Shown: positions 45,380 through 57,050 of the stretch, in pieces
Position numbering within the stretch: the stretch's first letter is position 1
Layout: the number at the start of each line of letters is the position of its first letter
Source: Welwitschia mirabilis
Lineage: Eukaryota; Gnetophyta; Gnetopsida; Welwitschiales
Reading direction: 5' to 3'
DNA: 64,000 bases
NCBI GenBank assembly: GCA_051453625.1
Contig: JBOZIK010000001.1
Span: forward strand, 80,304,657 to 80,368,656
Program-made: the position numbers and the translations under genes
The notes under the pieces: model-generated
The model's input: the letters and a program-made list of their open reading frames with translations, nothing else
What the model was told of the DNA's origin: nothing
Databases searched by the model: none

Positions 45380-46096
45380 ATGAGTGGTAGACAAGGAGCC
45401 TTCCTCGAAAAAGAAATATTTGATTCATTGTATGATATGTATGCTTAATTCTATTTGGTAATAATAAAAACTAAATGTTGAAACTACTTATTGGAGGAGG
45501 ATAACATTTTATACTATCCTAATAGATGAAGGAATTTTATAAGAATGCTTTATTTAATAATGAAGATCCTTAGGTGATCTGTTATCATATTTATCACACT
45601 TATTGTTTAATTTACTTAGTAGATTTTAAGGCTAATTTGGAAGTTAAAAGTTCTAAGCATCTATACTTCACTCTAGTTTAAATACTTAAATACTATTTTC
45701 ATGGTTTAAATGTTGAATACACATCCAATATAGAAGGATAATTATCCTATAAATTTTTCCTTAAAAACTAATTATCCTTATTCCACTTTGTTATTTGTAA
45801 TATCCTATTCATATTCCATGTCATTAATGTACATATAAATAACCTTGACATTATTAGAATTATTTAAGAAAATCAACCTTTTAATATTTCTAAATTTTTG
45901 TTTTAAATCATCATTAATCATGTATGACATAGAAGTAATGTTTTCCTACCCTATCTTATCTTTGAAATTATTTATAATAGCCTATATCAAAACCCTGATT
46001 ATAATAATTGGAATAGAGCTTATACTAAAACCACAACTCCTAATAAGATAAGCTAGATCTAAAAGTATAAGAATATACATGGGATTTCAAGGTAGT
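45380..46096 (+). pseudogene. Extra ORF of element H, first part
   Basis: Starts ATGAGTGGTAGACAAGGAGC (45381; MSGRQGAFLEKEIFDSLYDM). It continues through broken frames with LLEEDNILYYPN, ICHHIYHTY-like text and NIYMGFQG up to 46096, where element D begins. The last part falls after D (56652-57050). Position and sense fit an additional ORF downstream of pol, as known in Tat/Athila elements; its function is unknown. T-rich DNA and TTTTCAG just upstream could be a splice acceptor, but this is speculative. Confidence 0.4.
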
Positions 46097-46101
46097 AGCA
46101 T
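46097..46101. repeat. Left target-site duplication of element D
   Basis: AGCAT here and AGTAT at 56652-56656 flank the two D LTRs; they differ by one C/T transition. Five bp is the usual length for gypsy integrases. Confidence 0.6.
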
Positions 46102-47172
46102 TATTGTGATGCATATTTGTGCTTCTAATTCCAATATTCTAGAGACCAAATTTAACTTGAAACATCTAAAAATATAATAATCTAATTACACATAATACAC
46201 ATCTGTATAGTGGAATCAACCCAAATATCATACGCTTAGAGAAAACTTATAAAAGAGAATATGAAAAATTAATTTCATAAAGAGAATAATAACATATTTT
46301 CGAATTTTACTTTAAAAAAATAAAATCAGACAATGCAAAGATGAAGATGAAATGTAATGTAATGAATGCAATGTAATTATATGTAATGAATTCATTAAAC
46401 TTCTAATCTACTATCACTTAGATTAATCCTTATAACCTATTTTAATTACAATTCTATGTTACTTAAAATTGCAATTAAGATAAGCTATAAAGAAGAATAA
46501 TAAAACATTTAAAAATATTTCAATTTAATAAATACTTTATTAATGAAATTGAATTACATCCACTTATGACATTAACTCCTTAATAAAATATTTACTACCT
46601 AACGTCAAGGTGGTCCTTCACACAAGTAGGATGAATCTCCTTACCTCCAATAATATTCAATTGTCACAAGAATGTAGATGATAAAAGATGATTTGGAATA
46701 GGGTCTAAAAGGGTTTATTTATAGGTTGGAATAGGTTGCTAAACAGTGTGAAATGAAGAGGTACAAGTTAGATCCACCCTTTCATAATAATTTAATCAAC
46801 TTTGCAAATTATTTTAACTATTGTCCATTATGTCATCCTCATGACATAGAGGATGACACTCCATCTGCTCAACACAGGTTGAATGTTGACTATCATCCCT
46901 ATCATCATCCCCATAACATATAGGATGATCATATATTGTTTATTGTCATTCCCTTTATCATCCTCATGACATGGAGGACAACTGTAATATATTCATCAAA
47001 TTGTTTTGGTTCATCATCATTCAAAAATAGCTTCTTATGTTGGAAATTATTACATCTTTTGATCTATATGAAAACTTTCCATAATTTGCATAAATCCCTA
47101 GAAAATACTATCAATAGGACCTAAAAATGTACTCCATAAGTGTATTAAATAGGTAACGTTAGCATTACAACA
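46102..47172 (-). mobile_element. 3' LTR of gypsy element D
   Basis: Pairs with 55574-56651 across the whole length (GCATATTTGTGCTTCTAATT, AGAGAATATGAAAAATTA, ACTTTATTAATGAAATTG, GATGATTTGGAATAGGGTCT). Three hairpin modules lie in U3: 46823-46858, 46890-46930 and 46944-46982. The inverted TATA box is at 46714-46723. The plus-strand ORF at 46936-47124 is LTR sequence, not a gene. Confidence 0.8.
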
Positions 47173-49690
47173 TAGCCCTTCCCTTAGCATTCGTCAGTTC
47201 CTGATAAAGTAAGAAAATACAAGTTGTTAGTCAACTGACAAAAAGAAACTCAAACATGTATATCATTTAGAATTAAGAGTATAGTATGTGAAATACATCT
47301 ATGAAAAATCATAAGTAAAATCAATGTATATTATTAATCATTAGTTTCACATCATAACATATATTTGGAGAAAAAGTTTAGCTGACAAATCATGTATTAT
47401 AGGTATCTACTCTTTTAACTAAATGAGAAAGCCATCTTGAGTTGCATAAATCATAAAGAAAAGATAAAATTGGATAAGATTTCATGATTGAAAGATTAAG
47501 TAGCATGAGATTTTATTAAAAAGAAGATTATTAAAGGAAAGAAGAGCATCAATACTAGCTACTAAATGATGGTCATGATAAAGGTCAATTTGATTTTATG
47601 TATAATAATAGAGTAATGAAAAATNNNNNNNNNNNNNNNNNNNNNNNNNNNNNNNNNNNNNNNNNNNNNNNNNNNNNNNNNNNNNNNNNNNNNNNNNNNN
47701 NNNNNNNNNNNNNNNNNNNNNNNNNNNNNNNNNNNNNNNNNNNNNNNNNNNNNNNNNNNNNNNNNNNNNNNNNNNNNNNNNNNNNNNNNNNNNNNNNNNN
47801 NNNNNNNNNNNNNNNNNNNNNNNNNNNNNNNNNNNNNNNNNNNNNNNNNNNNNNNNNNNNNNNNNNNNNNNNNNNNNNNNNNNNNNNNNNNNNNNNNNNN
47901 NNNNNNNNNNNNNNNNNNNNNNNNNNNNNNNNNNNNNNNNNNNNNNNNNNNNNNNNNNNNNNNNNNNNNNNNNNNNNNNNNNNNNNNNNNNNNNNNNNNN
48001 NNNNNNNNNNNNNNNNNNNNNNNNNNNNNNNNNNNNNNNNNNNNNNNNNNNNNNNNNNNNNNNNNNNNNNNNNNNNNNNNNNNNNNNNNNNNNNNNNNNN
48101 NNNNNNNNNNNNNNNNNNNNNNNNNNNNNNNNNNNNNNNNNNNNNNNNNNNNNNNNNNNNNNNNNNNNNNNNNNNNNNNNNNNNNNNNNNNNNNNNNNNN
48201 NNNNNNNNNNNNNNNNNNNNNNNNNNNNNNNNNNNNNNNNNNNNNNNNNNNNNNNNNNNNNNNNNNNNNNNNNNNNNNNNNNNNNNNNNNNNNNNNNNNN
48301 NNNNNNNNNNNNNNNNNNNNNNNNNNNNNNNNNNNNNNNNNNNNNNNNNNNNNNNNNNNNNNNNNNNNNNNNNNNNNNNNNNNNNNNNNNNNNNNNNNNN
48401 NNNNNNNNNNNNNNNNNNNNNNNNNNNNNNNNNNNNNNNNNNNNNNNNNNNNNNNNNNNNNNNNNNNNNNNNNNNNNNNNNNNNNNNNNNNNNNNNNNNN
48501 NNNNNNNNNNNNNNNNNNNNNNNNNNNNNNAACTAAAAATCTAAAATATTATGTTGAAAAAGGTAAGAAAAATGACTTTGAGAAAGTGAACTGATAAAAT
48601 AAGATAAAACAAAAGAAAAACGGACAAGATAGAACATGAAGAAGATTAACCTTTTGCTTAAAATTCAGATGTAGAAAAACTTCTTGGTCATGGTTATAAT
48701 GCTACTTGATATAGAAACACATGATTCAATATAGAACACCATAGATTATCATTTGAAAGGATATTAATGATGAAAATATTTAATTATTATGTTTAGCAAG
48801 GTATGAAGTCATGTTTGGACTATAATTCAATCCCTCTTTAATTGTGACAAACATAGTAATTTGATAAGATATTATCCAATGATCAATATGCTCATATGCT
48901 CTCAAACTCTGTGCCTTAGAGTGATGGAAGTTTTTAGTCAATGGGGTGTTAAACACCATTCATCATAATGAGGGAAGTGCAACTACTACAAAAGAATAAG
49001 GACATGCAAGCTAAAGCTAGTTCATGGCCAACTAATCCTCTAGTGGAGTTTCCTAGCTACCATATTGTACTGCTAAAGGCCCCTCTCAGGAAAATTTACC
49101 CTAGTATGCTTATGGTAGTATATATGGTATAATTGCAAGAGGGTAATTCATTTTTATTTTTCTTTTCTTTTTTAATATTTCCCTCTTGCTTTTCATTTTT
49201 TTATTCTTTTCCATTAATTTATACTCCACATTTTTGATAGCATTGATTAATCATTGAAATGATATGATAACAAAGTATATGGTTGAAAACAAGCATTGGA
49301 TTTACATAATTGATATTTTATCATAAAATAACCAAGACGATTAATTGTAGATATTAGGATATGTTAAGATTAGCTGAATCCAATCTTTATCACATGAAAA
49401 CCCAAAGTAAAGAATTACTTAATCATGGTAGAACCTATGAAAGTTAAACATAAATCAAGCTAAAGATGATTAAGTAGTCTCATAACTTAAACCAAGTAAC
49501 AAAGCTACAAAATAATCTAATGGATAGCCAAAGGAAGATATGCATTTTTATAAAGGATATCTTCCAAGTTAATTGCTTTTATCATGTTTAAGGTATAAGA
49601 ACAATCAATTAGAGATGTATAAAATTTTAACCTTTATCCATTTATTCTTTGGATTTCTTGAGTTTAAAAGTTAGAGATCTCAACAGAGCC
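47173..49690 (-). mobile_element. 3' noncoding region of element D
   Basis: Begins with the conserved inverted pre-LTR tract (TAGCCCTTCCCTTAGC). It contains gap 47625-48530 and the conserved block 48940-49140 (GAGGGAAGTGCAACTAC, TTCATGGCCAACTAATCC). 49250-49690 is the post-integrase text. No ORF. Confidence 0.65.
47625..48530. other. Assembly gap (906 N)
   Basis: The longest gap. The 312-codon ORF drawn through it is almost entirely N. Confidence 0.98.
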
Positions 49691-50185
49691 ATTAGAATGT
49701 ATCATTTTTACATAATAAGGATCAGGCCATTTAGAGGTCAGCTAGTTATATATAAGATGTACTTGAGTATCATACAAAAGCCTAAATGGACCTGTGTCTA
49801 AAAGTTTAATAATTTTGTCATTTATTTTTGGCTTAATGATAGGATTAAGTAAGGATTTTTCTTGGGAAGGGAAAAGATAAAAACTAATAATCAATGGCTT
49901 ATTAGGATTATCATTTAAGAAAATGTACTTCAAGCCATTGGATAAATCTTTAAGTTAAAGTTCATTTCCATCCTTTATAGTTGTAGAACATCCATCTTGA
50001 TGTAAAATATTTTCAATGGATCTTACATGCTAGATATCATAATCAAATATGGATTTAAAGTTCTCATGAAAATCACCATTACAAGAGTGGTTTAAAATAT
50101 CTAGGTTGAGATTGCAAGGATCAGAGGAGTTTAAATATTTAAGAATAATAGAAGATTCTTCCTTATCCTCAAATACGGTGAAGTT
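49691..50185 (-). pseudogene. pol: Fused protease-RT spacer and integrase C-terminus (element D)
   Basis: Downstream of protease, the spacer text GLKYIFLNDN (about 49935-49905; also in B just before RT) runs on to PSQEKSLLNPIIKPKIN. It is then followed at once by DTGPFRLLYDTQVHLIYN and LTSKWPDPYYVK...GSVEIS, the integrase C-terminal/post-core text. RT, RNase H and the integrase core (about 2.5 kb in B) are absent. The open stretch 49933-49742 crosses the join without a stop and is in the same frame as the protease stretch at 50533-50186. The join lies near 49790-49820. Confidence 0.65.
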
Positions 50186-50720
50186 CTAAAATAAATTGAG
50201 CCTTTCTTCTAAAGGATGAGATTGAACTAAGATGGACGATATAAATATTTCTTCTATGTTCAATTCATCTTTCAAGTCCTTTTTAGCATCATTAAATACC
50301 TTGATACTAAATGTTTTGTTGCTTATATGAAATTCCATCATTATCATGTAATCATCAATGACATAATGGGTTTTTGCATGGAAGGCTCTTCTTAAAGTTA
50401 GAGGGTACCTGTCATTATGTTTAACCTTAATGATGACCACATATATATGGTAAAAATATTCCTCAATTTGAATCACTAAATCTTTTATTATTCCTATAGG
50501 TTTCTTAATTGATGCATCAGCTAATTCCAACACTATTTTGGTAGACTCAATTCTCCCTTCTACTCTAAGATTTTTACAAATGTGTAAAGGTATAACATTG
50601 ACACTTTCTTCTATGTCTACTAAATCTTTCTTGATTTTATTATTTCCCTTTAAAGTAATACCAAAAGTAGCTACCCCTAAATCTTTAGACTTAGAACTTT
50701 TTTATAAAGTAAGTTAGAAA
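50186..50720 (-). pseudogene. pol: Gypsy aspartic protease (element D)
   Basis: The 115-codon open stretch 50533-50186 is one of the longest in the window: LELADASIKKPIGIIKDLVI, VVIIKVKHNDRYPLTLRRAF and FSIKVF, parallel to B. Upstream to 50720 are CKNL-like and IHIVNVIPLHICK-like remnants of the catalytic half, too broken to judge the Asp. GRPF-type text reads RRAF. Confidence 0.65.
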
Positions 50721-52455
50721 GAGATTATGCAATGAATACTTGGGATTACTCTCTTTTTTTTTTCCTTCTTTTTAAGTCCTTCCAAATTTTGTTGTACTTG
50801 GGGTTATCTTGAAGGATTTTCTAGAAGGGTAGGTTGATAGTAACATCATTCATAATTACTTTTAAACACTAATCACAAGTTGAATTATTGTTTAATCTAT
50901 CTAGTCATGGAGTAGTCTTCTTCATTGGACGTTGGATCTTATTATTGGATTTAGACTTGAGAGTAGGAGGAAAGTCTAGTTGATAAATAATTTCAATATC
51001 ATCTTCTTAAGATTGTTCTCCATATTTATGGATATAATTTAAAGGTTTTTCATAAGAAGTAGTATCATATTCACTTTTGATTACAACCTTCTAATCTTCC
51101 TTTACATCACTTGGATTTGGAATAGTTTGAATTCTAAGTGATTCTTATGGCCTTTGATTTCCTAGCATATTTTGTTGAAGGACACTAATCAAATTTTCCA
51201 AGTACTTATTTTGAATTTATAGAATTTAATTAGTGGTATCTTGTATTTTTTTTAAGTTCTTTCATCATTTCTCTACTAAGATCATTTCTGTTACAGTTGG
51301 AAAAATTGAACTGATTGTTATAATTTCTAAATTATTTATTAAACAAAGGTTGGAAAGATGTTGAAGTTTCATTATTTCTTAGTGAAATATTATTGGTTAC
51401 CTCCAAAGTTATTTGGTCTTTGATTAAATGCATAAATGACATTGAATATGGCCTCTTCACAAGTTGGTAATGCTAGGTATTCCTTGGTAGAGTGATAGTT
51501 TTCATTATATATTTCATAATCATTAAGTTGTTTTAGCAATTTTAAATCAAATAAAGATTCTATGTAACTCTATAATGTACTAGTAAGATTACTAAGTAGG
51601 GTGTTATCCTTTGATTTTTATTTTTCTTCTTCATGTTGCATGTTTTTCAAGTCTCTAAGAATTTCATCTACAATTCTAGTATCTTTACATGTAGTTTTCG
51701 GTCAATTTTGACTTCTTTCTACAAGATCTTCTAATAAGTTTTAAGCATTATCTAAAGTTAAATTAAGTAAATCTCCATCACATGAAAAATCTACCATTTT
51801 TTTGATTTGACTATTCAATCCACTATAGAAGTAATCAATGAGTTCTTATTTTGTAAACTTATTCATTAGGTTTAATGACATGGCTATTAAGAATCTTTCA
51901 TATGTTGAGGAATAGTCTTCAAGAGGGTATTGTTGAAAATTTATTACTTTTTTTTTTCGTCCTCATGACTATCTCATTCATGAATCGTTTAATAAATATT
52001 TTTTATCCATGATTCCATGACTTAAGATCTCTATGTGGAATGGTTTTAAGCCAATTTTTTACTTTTCATTTTAAGGTAAATGCAAATATTATGATGTAGG
52101 TCTTATCTAAAATTTTATTTTTTCCATTTCTTAAAGTAAGGATGAGTTGTTAATTCGCATCCATGTGTTGAAATGGGTCTTCATTAAGTTCTCTAGAAAA
52201 AGTAGAATAGGCATTCAAGTTTTTTAACTCTATGTCATATCTAAGGAATAAGTCAAATGGGTTTTGAAGTTTTTTCTTTTTATTGGCTAACATATCCTTT
52301 CAAGTGATATTTGAATTAGAGGATCCTAGAGGTAAGAGTATTAGAATGATTAGAAAAAAGAGGAGACACAAGAATTTTAGTAGAACTTGGTTTATTTTCA
52401 AAAATTTTCAAATACTTGGAAGTATTTAAATAAGAAATAGTAAATGTAGAATAAT
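50721..52455 (-). pseudogene. gag: Gypsy gag and linker (element D)
   Basis: 52290-51960 carries the capsid core text (QNPFDLFLRYDIELKNLNAY, LILTLRNGKNKI, FAFTLK and VKNWLKTIPHRDLKSW), parallel to A. The zinc knuckle at about 51475-51518 reads YEIYNENYHSTKEY: the His is kept but all three Cys are Tyr, consistent with G-to-A changes. The gag N-terminus is lost at gap 52456-52555. An AT-rich, poorly readable linker runs to protease. Confidence 0.65.
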
Positions 52456-52555
52456 NNNNNNNNNNNNNNNNNNNNNNNNNNNNNNNNNNNNNNNNNNNNN
52501 NNNNNNNNNNNNNNNNNNNNNNNNNNNNNNNNNNNNNNNNNNNNNNNNNNNNNNN
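52456..52555. other. Assembly gap (100 N)
   Basis: Separates the gag of D from a plus-strand chromovirus-type LTR, so it hides an element boundary. Confidence 0.97.
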
Positions 52556-54490
52556 TTTTCTGCAAAAGTGAAGCGTAACTTAACAAAACCATAACTCATC
52601 CAGTCCTAAGTAAAACTTTATGAAATATATTTTTTAGGTTTAAATCATGCTAGGAATTTAAAAGTTTTAAAACAATAATTTTTCTAAGAGTACATTAATT
52701 TTTAAAGTTTATTTATGAAAGTAACTCAAAAATTATAAGCAAAAAAATAACAAGTGAAAAGTCTCCATTTTTTGAATTTATAGGAGGTTTTGGGTAAACA
52801 TGGAGTAGTCCAACTTATAGAAAATTAATTAAGTAATCATTTAAAAAATCCAAGTAGATTAAACATTATAGCCATTTTAGTAAAGGGTCTTATTTTAATA
52901 ATTCTAAAATTTAAGCAATTTATATAGTCAAAGTTTATCCCTATAAAATGTGTATATAATAATTTAGATGTAATAAAATTAGTTTCTGGGGATGGTATAA
53001 TGAGTCTTATTTAAGAAAAGCAAGTCTGATTTATTTTTAAATTTTTTAATAATTAAGTATAACTTTTTAGTTTCAATGTCTTTTAAAAGCTAAAACAATT
53101 TGTAATTAATTTTTATAATTATATAAAATTATATAATGCAAGTATAAAATTATTTTAAATACTATACATGATTTCTAGTTAATTTAATTTTTAAATTATT
53201 TTTATATAATGTTTATTAAAACTTAAATTCTTATTCTTTCATTTCAAGCATAAACATGAGAGTTGTTTACTTAATAATTCTAGAGATGTGTAACCTAATA
53301 ACTTAGCCTTATTAATTTTTTTATGTTGATAAAATATGTATATATTTTACTTAACCTTATTTTGATATAGATGCTTAGAATTTATAAATGAATTTAGAAG
53401 TTGACTTAGTCTCATAAATGGGGTATGGTTTTACAATAGAACTTGGATGTATTATTGTTAGTTATTTAAAAAGAATTACTATAATGTAAAAAAAAATAAA
53501 GGAATATTTTCTTTCATTTATCTTCATAATTACACTTTGAAAATGCATGATTTTATTTTATACAAAATAAAACATATGATTATATACTCTATTTTTATTT
53601 TATATGATTATTTTCTTAAAATAAATCCAATGGTGATTAGAATTATTTTACTACGTAAACAATCCACTAGATATCCACATAATTATATGTTTGCATTTGT
53701 ATGGTATATTTATTCAATTAAACTAAGATAATCCTAATAATTATTCATCATCATACTTGTATTTGGTCATCAAGGTGTGTTGCATTATACTTTTATTTAT
53801 AAATCCTTCTAGAAGTAAATTTAATCAGCACTCTCCTACCCTACCCATGCATTACCTTAAACTGACTTAATATTTTAAGCCCTTTGTATCAAAGGATCAT
53901 GTTGCACCATCCCGTGATGCTTCAAGAAGGTGACCATCACTTATAAGCATGCATCCACCTCATGTACCACTTGTTACCTATATTAGAGGTATATCGAGGT
54001 AAAGTCTAAGCCTATGGAATTGAGCCCAATCATGTTTGTAAAGTTTAGAATTTGAAGTAGAACTGACTCATGTTTAAATAATGACTAGATATTAGGTTGA
54101 AATGCCATTAATGGGAGATGCAACCTTTTAGTATATTGTTTAAGTACTATCCTAAAACTTATCCATTATATGTGATAAAACAAGTTAACATCTTATCAAA
54201 TTTATACAAGATATCTTTGTGTAATGAAAACAAAAGTTAGAAATAAGTATAAGATACAATTTTAATATCATTATTGTATGAAAACCAAAAGAATATATAG
54301 TTGAATAGTAATTATGTTGTTTAATTATTTCAATTATCATAATATTTTAATAGAGTCTAAATAGGAATTAATCCTAGATTCAGCTATGCATATTAGTTAA
54401 TAATGTTTAAACATAAAAAATTATGGTTAATTAAAGTAATTAAAGTAAGAGAGTTACATTCAGCCATAAAAGTATGATATACGTTGAACC
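52556..54490 (+). mobile_element. Second copy of the chromovirus-type LTR repeat
   Basis: Aligns with 10950-11369 (52600-53000) and 23940-24960 (53420-54480); see those entries. Its presence in one piece supports the view that the other copy is split by element A. It sits between the gag of D and the primer site of D, so it is a nested insertion. Possibly a solo or truncated LTR; its left end is in the gap. Confidence 0.5.
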
Positions 54491-55552
54491 ATTGGAAGTT
54501 TAAAGTCTATTATATGTGCATTTGAAGATTGTACAATATAGGATTTTCTTCCTAAGACTTATAATTGAAGATAGTCATTAAGCGTTTTTATAGATTGTTA
54601 AGTGTTGAAGTTACTTCTAAGAAAGTTGGACTAAGAATGTAACTGATATTATAGATACATGTTGTTTGTATTTCATGAATGAATTCTATAATAGGATATA
54701 CCTCCTTGTTCCATTTTGGGATTCATGTGTGGATTAGATTTATTTTGATGTAATTTCTTGTCTAATCTACATTGCCAAAACATGAAGTTTTTCTAATACT
54801 TTAGGTTTACCAAGTTAGGGTAGTGCTTCAAGAATATATGAAATGGATTTTAATAATACATGAAGGTAAAATACTAAAAAAACTAGTGACATAAGCTATG
54901 GAAGGTTACGACACTAGTGAAGCAAGGAAAAATAGCTTGAAAAAAAGAAGACAAATAATACTTGACTATGATATAAAAAAAGGAATGTATAATGGAAATT
55001 TAATTTCTTCATTAAGAAAATGTTTTTCACAAATGTATTTGCCTTTGATGCTATTTATCATTATCTTATAAGATCAATTTATGTTAAACAAACTTCTTTA
55101 CATTCAAGTGACCTCAATCTCCAAGACCAATCAAAGGTGCAAGAGTAGGATATACCAAATGAATGTGGCAATCACTTAGATCACATGAAGCACAAAGTGT
55201 AGGATAATTTTTTTGCAAATAATAATCAATATGGTAATCCCTAATATCACATGAAGTGTGAGGGGTAGATCTAATAAATTATTGCATTGAAATATGAATC
55301 CTCCAAATTAAAATTACACATAAAAGTAAATAAAGAAAAAGTTCAAGAAATAAAAATTACAATTTGCAAGATAAAAAAATTAAAGTACACTTTAAATAAA
55401 TAATCAAACAATTACTTATAAATCAAAAGGTAATTAAGAAATTATGAGTAGACCCAAGAGGATAAAATACAATACTACTCAAATAAATAAACTGAAATAA
55501 ATTCAAAATACTTACTTGAGTAATGAAAATCTTCATTTTTATCTTGAAGTCT
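54491..55552 (-). mobile_element. Leader of element D and tail of nested LTR
   Basis: AT-rich noncoding DNA. 55160-55265 has an imperfect direct repeat (ATCACATGAAGCACAAAGTG against ATCACATGAAGTGTGAGGGG). The boundary with the chromovirus-type LTR is not resolved. No hairpin module is recognised with confidence. Confidence 0.35.
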
Positions 55553-55570
55553 TCTCTAGTAATAGTGCCA
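55553..55570 (-). other. Primer-binding site of D
   Basis: The minus strand reads TGGCACTATTACTAGAGA, a decayed tRNA-Asp-type site, three bases from the LTR end at 55574. Confidence 0.7.
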
Positions 55571-55573
55571 AAA

Positions 55574-56651
55574 TGTTGTAATGCATATTTATGCTTCTAA
55601 TTAAAATATTCTAAATATTGACTTTAACTTGCAACATTTAAAAAGCTAATAAACTAATTACACATAATAGACATTTATATAGTGGGATCAACCAAATGTT
55701 GTATACTTAGAGAAAACTTATAAAAGAGAATATGAAAAATTACTTTTATAAAGAGAAGAATAACATATTTTAAAATTTTAATTTAAAGGAAATAAAATTA
55801 AACAATACAAAGATGGATATGGATTGCAATGTAATGGAATAAAATGAAATGTAATGTAATTAATGCAATTCTAATATAATGAATTAATTAATCTTTCAAC
55901 CATATTAGTCCTTATAATCTATTTCAATTAAAAATTCATGTCACTTAAATTTCAATTAAGATAAGTATAAGAAAGAATAAAAAAATTTGAAAAGATTTCA
56001 ATTCAATCAATACTTTATTAATGAAATTGAATTACATCCACTTATGACAACAACTCCTAAATGGAAGGTTCATTGTCTAATAGCAAGATGGTTCTTCTCA
56101 CAAGTAGGATGAATTTCCTTGCCTCCAATAATCTTCAATTATCAAAAGAATGTAGATGATAAAAGATGATTTGGAATAGGGTCTAAAAGAGTCTATTTAT
56201 AGGTTGGGATAGGTTGTTAAGTGGTGTAAAACAAAGAAGATAAGTTAGATCTATCCTTTCATAATAATTTAATTAACTTTACAAATTATTTTGACTATTG
56301 TACATCATATCATCCCTATGACATAGAGGATAACACTCCATATTCTTAACACATATCAAAAATGCTGACTATCATCTCGATCATCATCCCCATGACATAA
56401 AGGAAAACCATACTTTGTTGAATACAATCCCCTCTGTCATCTTGATGGATTGGAGGATGACCATAATATATTCATCAAATTACTTTGATCCACCATCTTT
56501 TAAAAATATCTTCTCATGTTGTAAATTATTTCATCTTTTAACCTATATGGAAGCTTTCTATAATTTGCATAAATCATTGGAAAAACTTGTCAATATGAAC
56601 TAAAAATATACTCCATAAGTGTATTAAATAGGTTAAGTTAGCATTGCAATA
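55574..56651 (-). mobile_element. 5' LTR of gypsy element D
   Basis: Partner of 46102-47172. Hairpin modules lie at about 56303-56336, 56368-56408 and 56427-56463. The plus-strand ORF 56415-56603 is the counterpart of 46936-47124 and is explained by LTR homology. Confidence 0.8.
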
Positions 56652-56656
56652 AGTAT
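56652..56656. repeat. Right target-site duplication of element D
   Basis: AGTAT; see 46097-46101. Confidence 0.6.
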
Positions 56657-57050
56657 AAACAGCTAGAAAACCATAGTAGCAAGAATAAGAAGAAGAAATT
56701 TATCATGACCCATTTCATCTTTGCATTATCCTCCTGATGTCACTCTTTATGTACCTCTAATGACTCATTGTTAAGAAAAAGAGTCTATTGGAAATACCAC
56801 TCATCTCATTTTTTTCCTCCTTCTCATTCTTCACATTCTTCCTCTTCCTCTTTTAGTAAATCCTTTCTTGAATAGATTTCAAAGAAACATAAGATATGGA
56901 TTAAAAAACTATGTGAAAAAAATGAAGAAAATTACTAAGACACAAAAGGTCATTTCATGCAAGTAGAAGGAAATTAATCAAAAATTAGAAAGAATAGTTT
57001 CTCATAGATGGTCATTTAGTTAGAATTCTACTTTTTGTTTTTATTTGTTA
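56657..57050 (+). pseudogene. Extra ORF of element H, last part
   Basis: Right of element D the coding sense resumes. A Ser/Pro/Leu-rich stretch (about 56810-56870) is followed by KHKIWIKKLCEKNEENY (about 56889-56940) and a helical Lys/Glu-rich end with RIVSHRWSF near 56990-57020. It would form the C-terminus of the ORF that starts at 45381. Unknown function; a short coiled coil is possible. Confidence 0.4.

Noticed and set aside
45355-45380. Splice acceptor with TACTAAT branch point before the extra ORF of H
   Set aside because: TACTAAT lies only about 7 bases from the AG, too close for a normal branch point, and no donor could be placed. Kept only as a remark.
46936-47124. ORF pair 46936-47124 and 56415-56603 with similar proteins, suggesting a conserved small gene
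   Set aside because: They lie at the same place in the two LTRs of element D, antisense to it, so their similarity follows from LTR identity. No start context, domain or third copy was seen.
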